DNA of 64,000 bases from an uncultured Flaviramulus sp. (lineage in GTDB: Bacteria > Bacteroidota > Bacteroidia > Flavobacteriales > Flavobacteriaceae). The notes under the pieces were generated by a model. It was not told the origin of the DNA and made no database searches. It saw only the letters and a list, made by a program, of their open reading frames with translations. This document shows positions 46,516-55,001 of the stretch, piece after piece. Location of the stretch: the NCBI GenBank assembly GCA_947487155.1, contig CANKVS010000012.1:1-64000 (forward strand), in the 5' to 3' direction. A program made the translations under genes and the position numbers. Position 1 is the first letter of the stretch. The number at the start of each line of letters is the position of its first letter.

Positions 46516-48471
46516 TTATAAATTGATATAGTTTTTATCTTTTCTGTCTTCTGATAAACCTCTAACTTTCTTATAAATCTGAACTCTTTTGTCGAATTTT
46601 TCATAATCAGAATTGTTAGATTTATATTCAGGAATTAAATTTTTCATTTTCATAACAATATTATTATTTTGGAAACGATTAGTGATGCATAAGTCTTCAA
46701 TATCTGACTTGATTGCACCATACTCTAACTCTCTGGTTCTGCTTATCATAATTTTTTTATGATATGTAGATAATGTGTTTTCACCATTTGCTAATAACTC
46801 TTCGTACAGTTTTTCGCCTGGACGCAGTCCAGTTATTTGAATATCTATATCTTCTGGGAATCTTAGACCAGATAGTTTAATCATATTTTTTGCTAAATCG
46901 TAAATCTTAACTGATTCTCCCATATCAAAAATGAAAATCTCTCCACCTTTACCCATAGTACCAGCTTCTAAAACTAATTGAGAAGCTTCAGGGATAGTCA
47001 TAAAATAACGTGTTATTTCTCTATGGGTTAATGTCAATGGTCCACCATTTTCAATTTGTTTTTTAAATAAAGGAATTACAGATCCATTTGAACCTAATAC
47101 ATTACCAAAGCGCGTAGTTATGAATTTTGTTTTACTTTCTTTTTGTAAACAGCTAATGTACATTTCTGCCATACGCTTTGTTGCCCCCATAACACTTGTT
47201 GGATTAACAGCTTTATCAGTAGAAATAAAAACAAACTTTTTAACATCATAACGTGATGCCGTATCTGCTAATATTTTAGTTCCGTTTACATTAATCTTGA
47301 TTGCTTCATATGGAGATTTTTCCATTAACGGCACGTGTTTGTATGCTGCAGCATGAAACACCATTGTTGGTTTGTACTCTTGGAATATACTATCTATTCT
47401 TAAACCATCTCTAATATCTGCAACAATAGTGGTAATAAAATTTTCCTTTCCATTGCGTTTTAAATCTTGTTGTACATCATATAATGCAGATTCAGCTTGA
47501 TCTACAAGTATCAACTTTTTTACATCAAAATTTGCTAATTGTTTTACTAACTCGCTACCTATAGATCCTGCAGCACCAGTAACTAAAATACTTTCTCCGT
47601 TAAACTCATTTAACAAGTTTGGATTATCAATTTTAATTGGTTCTCGCCCTAAAAGGTCTTCAATTTGGACCTGTTTTATTTGCTTTACGCTTAATTCACC
47701 ATTAATCCATTTTTCAATTGGCGGCACTTTTGTAACTTTGACATCTAAGTCAACCAAACTATCAATAAGTTTTAATAAACTATTTGAATCAATTGTTTGG
47801 GATGCTACAACAATTTCATCTACCACATTAAACTCTATATAAGATTTTGTTACTTTGCTTTTCGAAAATATTGGAACACCATTAATAGACTTTCCATTCT
47901 TTTTAATATCGTCATCAATAAAACCTACAACATTAAATTTTGAGCTTAAATTACTAACTAAAGCATTGTATGTAATAATCCCTGATTCTCCAGCCCCATA
48001 AATAAGTACTTTTTTAGAAGGTACTAGTTTACATTTTAAATAATTATATACCATTTTAAAAAGTAATCTACTAGAGCTTAATGCTACAAAACTTAATAAT
48101 GAATGAATAACAATAATATGTATTGGTATTGTAAATTCTGGAATTAAGTTTGATATTCTATTTATTAAAATAAATAAAATTGAAAGCGTAGACATTAATG
48201 TAATTGATTTAAACAAATTCACAACATCTGTAAAACCTGTATGGCGTATAACACTTTTAAATGAACCAATAACTATAAAGCTAAAAGCAGCAATTACAAA
48301 AATAAAAGGAAGCTGATACATTAATTGTTTTAAATCAAAGTTTAATGTGAAATTAAACCTAATAAAATATGTCATAAAAAATGTAAGCAATATAATTGCT
48401 AAATCTATACCAAAAACCAACCATTTTGAGGCATATTTTTGAGAATAATGAGTTAGGTAATTTTTTATCAT
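46516..48471 (-). CDS. Membrane UDP-sugar 4,6-dehydratase (FlaA1/PglF/CapD-like)
   Basis: This 651-residue protein has four N-terminal membrane helices (about 18-38, 50-70, 85-105 and 112-135), a CoA-binding-like Rossmann fold (about 148-270) and a catalytic SDR domain (about 290-600) with ILVTGAAGSIGSELVKQL. The active-site stretch STDKAVNPTSVMGATKR carries the TDK motif and a methionine in place of the usual SDR tyrosine, as in PglF-type 4,6-dehydratases. These make UDP-4-keto-6-deoxy sugars. The adjacent aminotransferase (4-bp overlap) could turn the product into a 4-amino-6-deoxy sugar. Confidence 0.93.
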   Translation of the reverse strand: MIKNYLTHYSQKYASKWLVFGIDLAIILLTFFMTYFIRFNFTLNFDLKQLMYQLPFIFVIAAFSFIVIGSFKSVIRHTGFTDVVNLFKSITLMSTLSILFILINRISNLIPEFTIPIHIIVIHSLLSFVALSSSRLLFKMVYNYLKCKLVPSKKVLIYGAGESGIITYNALVSNLSSKFNVVGFIDDDIKKNGKSINGVPIFSKSKVTKSYIEFNVVDEIVVASQTIDSNSLLKLIDSLVDLDVKVTKVPPIEKWINGELSVKQIKQVQIEDLLGREPIKIDNPNLLNEFNGESILVTGAAGSIGSELVKQLANFDVKKLILVDQAESALYDVQQDLKRNGKENFITTIVADIRDGLRIDSIFQEYKPTMVFHAAAYKHVPLMEKSPYEAIKINVNGTKILADTASRYDVKKFVFISTDKAVNPTSVMGATKRMAEMYISCLQKESKTKFITTRFGNVLGSNGSVIPLFKKQIENGGPLTLTHREITRYFMTIPEASQLVLEAGTMGKGGEIFIFDMGESVKIYDLAKNMIKLSGLRFPEDIDIQITGLRPGEKLYEELLANGENTLSTYHKKIMISRTRELEYGAIKSDIEDLCITNRFQNNNIVMKMKNLIPEYKSNNSDYEKFDKRVQIYKKVRGLSEDRKDKNYINL

Positions 48472-49598
48472 AAGTTTGGGGTTTTTGTAATTATACTTAG
48501 AACTCTATCTAAATCGTCTTGAGTTAAATTTGACCCACTAGGTAGGCAAAGTCCAGTATTAAATAATTTTTCAGATGTTCCATCTGTATATGACAGGCAA
48601 TCTTTAAAAATTGGTTGCATGTGCATTGGCTTCCATAAAGGTCTAGATTCAATATCATCTTGTTGCAGCTCTAATCTAATATTTTCACGCAATTCGTAAG
48701 ACGTTGTTTTTATACAAGTAATCCATCTGTTAGAAAAGAATCCTTTTGGTTCATCTAAAAATTCTATAGTATTGAATTTTGACAAATTAGTTTTATAATA
48801 ATTATAATTTCTTCTTCTTCCTTCAACTCTATCATTAACCACTTCCATCTGTCCTCTACCAATTCCAGCTAAAACATTACTCATTCGGTAGTTGAAACCT
48901 ATTGATGAGTGCTCATAATGCGGTGCATTATCTCTGGCTTGTGTTGATAAAAAAACTGCCTTATTTTTTAATTCTGAGTTTTTTGTAATTAATGCACCTC
49001 CTCCGGATGTTGTGATAATTTTATTTCCGTTAAAAGATAAAATCCCTATATCTGATAATGTTCCACATGCTTGATTAAAATATGTGCTCCCTAACGCTTC
49101 AGCACTATCTTCAACTATAGGAATACCATATCTTTCGGCTATATCATTTATCTCTTTAGCTTTATATGGCATACCATATAAATGAACTGCTATTATAGCT
49201 TTAGGTTTTTTATATTTTTCTATTCTATCTTTAATTGCAATTTCAAGTAATTCTGGAGACATATTCCAAGTATCAGATTCACTATCAATAAATACTGGTG
49301 ATGCTCCTTGGTACAGTATAGGGTTAGCTGAAGCTGAAAAGGTAAAACTCTGGCATAACACTTCGTCACCTTTAGAAACCCCTAGCAATTGCAATGCTAA
49401 ATGAATAGCAGCCGTACCAGAACTAAGTACAGCAACTTCATTATTACCCCCTAGGTAACTTTTTATGTCATTCTCAAAACCATCAACATTAGGACCCAAA
49501 GGAGCAATCCAATTTGTATTAAAAGCTTGATTGACAAACTTTTGTTCTGAGCCTCCCATATGAGGTGATGATAAATATATTTTAGTTTTTGTTAGCAT
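48468..49598 (-). CDS. DegT/DnrJ/EryC1/StrS sugar aminotransferase
   Basis: This 376-residue PLP enzyme has VLSSGTAAIHLALQLLGVSKGDEVLCQS (about 57-85), IVEDSAEALGSTY, the PLP lysine in SFNGNKIITTSGGGALIT (around residue 190), and the C-terminal LCLPSGSNLTQDD. It resembles PglE-like enzymes acting on UDP-4-keto sugars. Its 4-bp overlap with the dehydratase gene supports a two-step route to a UDP-4-amino-4,6-dideoxy sugar. It is first in the minus-strand arm and faces a 646-bp control region. Confidence 0.93.
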   Translation of the reverse strand: MLTKTKIYLSSPHMGGSEQKFVNQAFNTNWIAPLGPNVDGFENDIKSYLGGNNEVAVLSSGTAAIHLALQLLGVSKGDEVLCQSFTFSASANPILYQGASPVFIDSESDTWNMSPELLEIAIKDRIEKYKKPKAIIAVHLYGMPYKAKEINDIAERYGIPIVEDSAEALGSTYFNQACGTLSDIGILSFNGNKIITTSGGGALITKNSELKNKAVFLSTQARDNAPHYEHSSIGFNYRMSNVLAGIGRGQMEVVNDRVEGRRRNYNYYKTNLSKFNTIEFLDEPKGFFSNRWITCIKTTSYELRENIRLELQQDDIESRPLWKPMHMQPIFKDCLSYTDGTSEKLFNTGLCLPSGSNLTQDDLDRVLSIITKTPNL

Positions 49599-49767
49599 TT
49601 ACAAATTGTTTAACTCTTAGACACAAAGTATTTGTATCGTCACACTTTTGACAACATGTTATCTTTTTAATATTTGGAATTCCCTCCGTGAGTATAAATA
49701 AAAACAAAATTGTTTCATAGTTAATAGCTTAAAAATTTTAAATTTAACAACAACGATAATTCTAAAT

Positions 49768-49794
49768 TTAATCTAAAATTGAGGGATAGATTAA
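49768..49794. promoter_or_regulatory. Candidate operator, inverted TTAATCTA pair
   Basis: TTAATCTA at 49768-49775 is matched by TAGATTAA at 49787-49794, giving 8-bp arms 11 bp apart. It resembles the pairs at 50110-50153 and 51364-51386. In AT-rich DNA a chance match is possible. Confidence 0.3.
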
Positions 49795-50109
49795 GTAAAC
49801 GAGAGTTTTAAAATTATAAATCAGTTTTATTAAATTAATATGCTATTAATCAATTCAATTTTTTATTTACGGTGTAAATTTAGTAATTGTTTTAATTTAA
49901 AACTCATAGCACAAGGTTAATTCGCTAAAACAGTAATAAAAATCGGTTAAATACATTAACAGTTTTCGTTGGTAGTAAAACTATGCTCATTATCGATTTC
50001 AAATTTTCTTTTTTAACAACTTTAACTATTTCACAAAGCATTTACAGGTTTTTTAATCTGCAAATTTATTTTTTGAAAATGAACTCAACTTTAAACAATA
50101 ATGACTTAA

Positions 50110-50153
50110 TTTAATCGATGTTTTCAACAAGAAATTGAATTTCGTCGATTAAA
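50110..50153. promoter_or_regulatory. Candidate operator, inverted TTTAATCGA pair
   Basis: TTTAATCGA (50110-50118) and TCGATTAAA (50145-50153) are perfect 9-bp complements separated by 26 bp, about 90-135 bp before the epimerase start. The same half-site occurs at the promoter of the UDP-glucose dehydrogenase gene (51364-51391). Confidence 0.4.
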
Positions 50154-50244
50154 AGAAGACCTTGATATAAATAGTTAACTAAGTTATATTTATTTTTTAC
50201 ATATTTGTGACGCTATTAACAATTCTAATTCATCCCAAATTTAA

Positions 50245-51240
50245 ATGACTACACAACAATTAAAAACATTAAAAGGAAAGAAGGTACTTGTAACTGGAGG
50301 AGCTGGTTTTATTGGCTCTAATCTATGTGAAACTTTATTAAGCAATAACATAAATGTAGTATGCTTAGATAATTTTTCTACTGGAAAAAGAATTAACATT
50401 GAACCCTTTTTAAATGACAACAATTTCAACTTAATTGAAGGAGATATAAGAGATTTAGGTAATTGTCATGAAGCCTGCAATGGTATAGACTATGTATTAC
50501 ACCAAGCAGCACTAGGTTCCGTTCCAAGATCTATTAAAGATCCAATTACTACCAATGATGTAAATGTTTCTGGCTTTTTAAATATGCTAGTTGCTTCAAG
50601 AGACGCTAATGTTAAACGCTTTGTTTATGCTGCAAGTTCATCAACCTATGGTAACCATGAAGCTTTACCAAAGGTTGAAGATGTTATTGGGAAACCATTA
50701 TCGCCGTATGCCATTACAAAGTATGTAAACGAGTTATATGCAGATATTTTTTCAAGCACTTATCATTTAAATACTATTGGTTTACGTTACTTTAATGTTT
50801 TTGGAAAAAGACAAGATCCTGATGGTGCTTATGCAGCTGTAATTCCTAAATTTGTTCAACAATTTATAAGTCATGAATCTCCAGTTATTAATGGAGACGG
50901 AAGTTATTCTAGAGACTTTACGTATATTGATAATGTTATACAAATGAATATTAATGCTCTTACCACTAATAATAAAGAAGCAATAAATAATATTTATAAT
51001 GTTGCTTACGGAGAAAGAACAACTTTACTAGAATTAGCTACATTACTAAAAACATATTTATCAGAATTCGATAATTCTATAAAGAGTATTGAAATAAAAC
51101 ATAAAGAAAATAGAATTGGAGATATCCCTCATTCTTTAGCTTCTATTGATAAAGCAAAAAAATTATTAAATTATAGCCCAAAGTATGATATCAGTAGTGG
51201 TTTAAAAGAAGCTGTTAGTTGGTATTGGAAAAATTTATAA
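50245..51240 (+). CDS. NAD-dependent UDP-sugar 4-epimerase (WbpP/TviC-like)
   Basis: This 331-residue extended SDR has VTGGAGFIGSN (16-26), the serine cluster SSST (131-134) and Y155-x3-K159 in LSPYAITKY. Overall it resembles WbpP/TviC, which interconvert UDP-GlcNAc/UDP-GalNAc or their uronic acids; GLRYFNVFGKRQDPDGAYAAV is typical of that group. With the WbpO/TviB-like dehydrogenase two genes downstream it could provide UDP-GalNAcA. It is the first gene of the plus-strand arm. Confidence 0.9.
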   Translation: MTTQQLKTLKGKKVLVTGGAGFIGSNLCETLLSNNINVVCLDNFSTGKRINIEPFLNDNNFNLIEGDIRDLGNCHEACNGIDYVLHQAALGSVPRSIKDPITTNDVNVSGFLNMLVASRDANVKRFVYAASSSTYGNHEALPKVEDVIGKPLSPYAITKYVNELYADIFSSTYHLNTIGLRYFNVFGKRQDPDGAYAAVIPKFVQQFISHESPVINGDGSYSRDFTYIDNVIQMNINALTTNNKEAINNIYNVAYGERTTLLELATLLKTYLSEFDNSIKSIEIKHKENRIGDIPHSLASIDKAKKLLNYSPKYDISSGLKEAVSWYWKNL

Positions 51241-51363
51241 CTTAAATAAATCAATAAAAGTGTATTATCTTACATATACACCTTGAGTGATATAAATTAT
51301 TGCAAACACTACGAATAGTATATTTCATAAAGACAAATAATTTAGTTGATTTATTAAAATCAC

Positions 51364-51391
51364 CGATTAAATGACTGATTTAATCGATTAA
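51364..51391. promoter_or_regulatory. Candidate operator with TTAATCGATTAA palindrome
   Basis: CGATTAAA (51364-51371) and TTTAATCG (51379-51386) form an inverted pair around the possible -33 box, and TTAATCGATTAA (51380-51391) is a perfect 12-bp palindrome inside the -33/-7 spacer. The same half-site occurs in inverted pairs before the epimerase gene. Confidence 0.45.
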
Positions 51392-51404
51392 TAACTTATA
51401 TTTG
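51375..51404 (+). promoter_or_regulatory. Promoter before UDP-glucose dehydrogenase
   Basis: TATATTTG (51397-51404) matches the Bacteroidota -7 box TANNTTTG exactly. CTG at 51375-51377 lies exactly 19 bp before it, one base off the TTG -33 box. Spacing and motif together make this the best promoter seen in the window. Confidence 0.55.
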
Positions 51405-51564
51405 TAATATTAAACTTAAAAATTATATTGAAATTAACTATGTCTTGAAAAAGTAAATATTATGACAATTACTACAAAAAACAATTATTAAATTACAACT
51501 AAAAATTTATTATTAGTAATGGTCTAAAAAAGCTATTACTTGTTAATAGAGAAAAATAAAAATT

Positions 51565-52944
51565 ATGATAATAAAAAATATTTGTTGTATTGGTGCCGGT
51601 TATGTGGGAGGTCCCACTATGGCTGTTATAGCAAAAAACAACCCGAATATAAAAGTAACCATCGTAGATATTAATGCAGAACGCATAGCTGCTTGGAATG
51701 ATTCTGATTTATCTAAATTGCCTATTTACGAGCCTGGTTTGGCAGAAATAGTCAAAGACATTAGAGGTGAAAATCTATTTTTCTCAACAGATATAGATAC
51801 TGCTATAAATGAATCAGAAATGATTTTTATTTCTGTTAACACGCCTACCAAAACTTACGGCAAGGGTAAAGGTATGGCAGCAGATTTAAAGTATATTGAA
51901 TTATGTGCTAGAAACATAGCTAAAGTGGCAGTAACAGACAAAATCGTTGTTGAAAAATCTACACTCCCTGTTAGAACAGCAGAAGCCATTAAAAGCATTC
52001 TTCACAATACGGGAAATCATATTAATTTTGATATATTATCTAATCCAGAATTTTTAGCAGAGGGTACAGCTGTTGAAGATTTGTTAAACCCTGATAGGGT
52101 GTTAATTGGAGGAGAATCTGAAGTGGCCATTGAAAGTTTAGCCAAAGTGTATGGCAGCTGGGTTCCTCAAGAAAAAATATTGAGAACTAATTTGTGGTCT
52201 TCAGAATTGTCGAAATTAACAGCTAATGCCTTTTTAGCACAACGTGTATCATCTATTAATGCCATTTCAGAATTATGTGAACATACGGGAGCCAATGTAA
52301 ATGAAGTATCTAAGGCTATTGGAATGGATTCAAGAATAGGATCTAAATTCTTAAAAGCTTCCATAGGTTTTGGAGGTTCTTGTTTTCAAAAAGATATTTT
52401 GAACCTTGTATACATTGCTAGAAATTATAATTTAAATGAAGTTGCTGATTATTGGGAACAAGTCATCATTATGAACGATCACCAGAAGCGGCGTTTTTCA
52501 GATAGATTAATTAAGACATTATATAACACCGTTTCAGGTAAAAAGATTGGCATGCTAGGTTGGGCTTTTAAAAAAGACACAAATGACACTAGAGAATCTG
52601 CAGCCATTTATGTTACGGATCATTTATTAAGTGAACAAGCTACAATTTCGGTCTATGATCCTAAAGTACCAGAGGTTAAAATTCAGGCAGATCTAAATTA
52701 CTTGAATACAAGATCTAAAAATGAAAATAAAGAAAATGTCATGAGTGAATCTTCACCTTATGAGGCTGTGAAAAATGCGCACGCCGTTGTTATCATGACA
52801 GAATGGGACGAGTTTAAAAACTATAATTGGAAAAAAATATATGATACTATGAAGAAACCCGCTTTTATATTCGATGGTAGAAACATTTTAGATAAATTTA
52901 AAATGAAGGAAATAGGGTTTGAGTATTATTCAATTGGTCAATAA
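51565..52944 (+). CDS. UDP-glucose 6-dehydrogenase, eukaryote-like type
   Basis: This 459-residue enzyme oxidises UDP-glucose to UDP-glucuronate. [14 protein letters not shown] (10-23) binds [30 protein letters not shown] (157-183) and catalytic C273 in [10 protein letters not shown] are diagnostic. Length and sequence match the animal-type enzyme (human Cys276) more closely than the shorter Ugd of enterobacteria. A bacterial branch of this type is known in Bacteroidota. It lies 7 bp before a second dehydrogenase gene. Confidence 0.94.
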   Translation: MIIKNICCIGAGYVGGPTMAVIAKNNPNIKVTIVDINAERIAAWNDSDLSKLPIYEPGLAEIVKDIRGENLFFSTDIDTAINESEMIFISVNTPTKTYGKGKGMAADLKYIELCARNIAKVAVTDKIVVEKSTLPVRTAEAIKSILHNTGNHINFDILSNPEFLAEGTAVEDLLNPDRVLIGGESEVAIESLAKVYGSWVPQEKILRTNLWSSELSKLTANAFLAQRVSSINAISELCEHTGANVNEVSKAIGMDSRIGSKFLKASIGFGGSCFQKDILNLVYIARNYNLNEVADYWEQVIIMNDHQKRRFSDRLIKTLYNTVSGKKIGMLGWAFKKDTNDTRESAAIYVTDHLLSEQATISVYDPKVPEVKIQADLNYLNTRSKNENKENVMSESSPYEAVKNAHAVVIMTEWDEFKNYNWKKIYDTMKKPAFIFDGRNILDKFKMKEIGFEYYSIGQ

Positions 52945-52951
52945 ATAATAT

Positions 52952-54235
52952 ATGAATAAAGAAAAAATAGCTGTAATAGGCTTAGGTTATGTAGGCCTGC
53001 CATTAGCAAGATTATTTGCAACAAAATATAATGTAGTAGGTTTTGATATTAATCAAAATAGGGTTAATGAGCTGTCTAATGGGAATGATTCCACCTTAGA
53101 AGTTGAATCATCTGTTTTAAAATCTGTTTTAAAAGCATCTAATGATAATGAAATAGGTTTGTTTTGTTCTTCAAATATTGATGATATAAAAGACTGTAAC
53201 TATTATGTTGTTACTGTTCCTACTCCTATTGATAAAAATAATCGACCAGATTTAACACCTTTATACAAATCGAGTGAAACTGTGGCTAAGGTATTAAAGA
53301 AGGGAGATATTGTAATATATGAATCTACTGTTTATCCAGGAGTTACAGAAGATGAATGTGTGCCTGTTTTACAACAAATAAGTGGTTTAAAATTTAATAA
53401 AGATTTCTTTGCAGGTTATTCTCCCGAACGTATTAACCCAGGAGATAAAGAACATACTGTAGACAAAATACTTAAAGTTACCGCGGGTTCTACTCCAGAA
53501 ATTGGAAAAAAAGTTGATGCCTTATATGCTAGTGTAATAACAGCAGGCACACATTTAGCTCCAACAATTAAAGTTGCAGAAGCTGCAAAGGTTATTGAAA
53601 ATTCGCAACGCGATATAAATATTGCTTTCGTTAATGAATTAGCTAAAATATTTAACCTTTTGGGAATTGACACTCATGATGTTTTGAAAGCTGCAGGAAC
53701 TAAATGGAATTTTTTACCATTTAAACCAGGTCTAGTTGGTGGACATTGTATTGGTGTAGATCCCTACTATTTAGCTCAAAAAGCCCAGGAAGTTGGGTAT
53801 CATCCAGAAATAATTTTAGCTGGTCGTCGTGTAAATGATAGTATGGGGCAATATGTAGCTTCTGAAGTTATTAAACTCATGGTTAAAAATGATATCCGCA
53901 TAAAAAACGCTAAAATTTTAAATTTAGGGATTACTTTTAAAGAAAACTGTCCAGATGTGAGAAATACAAAAGCAGTTGATGTTATTAATCAACTTAAAAG
54001 TTATGGAACAGATGTAACAATTTATGATCCTTGGGCGAACCCTGAAGGGGTTAAACACGAATACAGTTTAGAAACTGTTCAAAAATTACCTAATAAAACG
54101 TTTGACGCTATTGTTTTAACTGTAGCCCATAATGAGTTTCTTGACGAAGACTTAAAAGCGCTATTAAACCCTAATGGAGTTTTGTATGATGTTAAAAGTG
54201 TCTTGGATAGTAATTCTATAAGTGATAGACTATGA
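52952..54235 (+). CDS. UDP-N-acetyl-hexosamine dehydrogenase (WbpO/TviB-like)
   Basis: This 427-residue nucleotide-sugar dehydrogenase has IGLGYVGLPLARLFA (9-23), YESTVYPGVTEDECVPVL (123-140), YSPERINPGD (156-165) and catalytic C266 in GLVGGHCIGVDPYYL. The TVYPGVTE and VGGHCIGVDPYY forms fit the WbpO/TviB/CapL group, which oxidises UDP-GlcNAc or UDP-GalNAc to uronic acids, rather than UDP-glucose. With the WbpP-like epimerase it suggests a HexNAcA residue in the glycan. Confidence 0.92.
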   Translation: MNKEKIAVIGLGYVGLPLARLFATKYNVVGFDINQNRVNELSNGNDSTLEVESSVLKSVLKASNDNEIGLFCSSNIDDIKDCNYYVVTVPTPIDKNNRPDLTPLYKSSETVAKVLKKGDIVIYESTVYPGVTEDECVPVLQQISGLKFNKDFFAGYSPERINPGDKEHTVDKILKVTAGSTPEIGKKVDALYASVITAGTHLAPTIKVAEAAKVIENSQRDINIAFVNELAKIFNLLGIDTHDVLKAAGTKWNFLPFKPGLVGGHCIGVDPYYLAQKAQEVGYHPEIILAGRRVNDSMGQYVASEVIKLMVKNDIRIKNAKILNLGITFKENCPDVRNTKAVDVINQLKSYGTDVTIYDPWANPEGVKHEYSLETVQKLPNKTFDAIVLTVAHNEFLDEDLKALLNPNGVLYDVKSVLDSNSISDRL

Positions 54236-54295
54236 TAAAATACAATACTAATAATCCTTGCTTATTTTCCTATATTATAATTTAAAGACAAAAAA

Positions 54296-54994
54296 ATGAA
54301 AACAATAATTTATATATCAAAAGAAGATGCTAGAAAGCTATTTATTTTTTTAGTAATCATTGAGATTATATTAGCTTGCTGCTATATTATAACAGAGATT
54401 TATCATATCCCATATAAAGCCTTACGCAATTTATTTAATTTAGATGGAGAGTATGGACTTCCCGCTTTGTTTTCATTTTGTCAGTTGTTTGTTATAAGCC
54501 TGTTTTTTATTTATATAGCGAACCTTCATTCACTAAAAGAAAAACTATTTAAACTCTTTTTCTACTCTATTGGATTTGGTTTTATGTTTTTATCATTCGA
54601 TGAGTTTTTTACTATACATGAGCATATAGATAATTTAATCAAACACTTTTCAAATGGAAATGCACCACACTTAGGGAGTGATTATAGTTATTGGATAATA
54701 CCATATATTATCCTAACTTTTATTTTCTTTCTAATTACACACAAAGTACTATTTAGAATATATAAAACTTATAAAAGCAATATTAAACTTATAGTTCTAG
54801 GATTTATAATATTGTTTGGTGGGGCTATCGGTATTGAGTCTATTGGACACTTATTTATTATGAATAATACAAATCTTCCTGAATGGGTATATACTACAGA
54901 AGTTATTATTGAAGAATTTTTAGAAATGATAGGTGCTACTATTATTTTATATTCAACATTACAACTTAGAAATGAAATTAAACAAAGAAGCTAA
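54296..54994 (+). CDS. Polytopic membrane protein, unknown function
   Basis: This 232-residue protein has about six predicted membrane segments (near 14-34, 55-75, 84-101, 130-149, 163-188 and 205-222). Polar residues cluster at the ends of these helices: D102-E103 and H108-E109-H110 in SFDEFFTIHEH, E181 and H185 in IGIESIGHLF, and E206, E207 and E210 in EVIIEEFLEMIG. The pattern is unusual for a simple structural membrane protein and could be a metal or acid/base site. It lies inside the polysaccharide locus, 7 bp before the flippase gene. It is too short for a typical Wzy, but that role cannot be excluded. Confidence 0.7.
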   Translation: MKTIIYISKEDARKLFIFLVIIEIILACCYIITEIYHIPYKALRNLFNLDGEYGLPALFSFCQLFVISLFFIYIANLHSLKEKLFKLFFYSIGFGFMFLSFDEFFTIHEHIDNLIKHFSNGNAPHLGSDYSYWIIPYIILTFIFFLITHKVLFRIYKTYKSNIKLIVLGFIILFGGAIGIESIGHLFIMNNTNLPEWVYTTEVIIEEFLEMIGATIILYSTLQLRNEIKQRS

Positions 54995-55001
54995 ATTCTA
55001 A

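Larger units (their letters stand above)
49599..50244. other. Divergent control region of the polysaccharide locus
   Basis: The 646 bp hold no open frame of note and are very AT-rich. They should carry promoters for the minus arm (DegT gene onward) and the plus arm (epimerase onward). Two inverted pairs of a TTTAATC(G/T)A motif are seen: TTAATCTA/TAGATTAA (49768-49775, 49787-49794) and TTTAATCGA/TCGATTAAA (50110-50118, 50145-50153). A CATATTTG sequence (50200-50207) is close to the -7 consensus about 40 bp before the epimerase gene. Confidence 0.6.
51241..51564. other. Control region before UDP-glucose dehydrogenase
   Basis: The 324 bp have no substantial open frame. A promoter-like arrangement is seen at 51375-51404, with a palindrome overlapping it, giving a leader of about 150 nt before the dehydrogenase start. 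A 9-codon frame starting at 51462 exists, but in such AT-rich DNA it carries no weight. This gap may start a second transcript within the locus. Confidence 0.55.

Noticed and set aside
51462..51491. Nine-codon leader ORF before UDP-glucose dehydrogenase
   Set aside because: No codon bias toward a regulating amino acid and no following terminator; such frames are expected by chance in AT-rich DNA.
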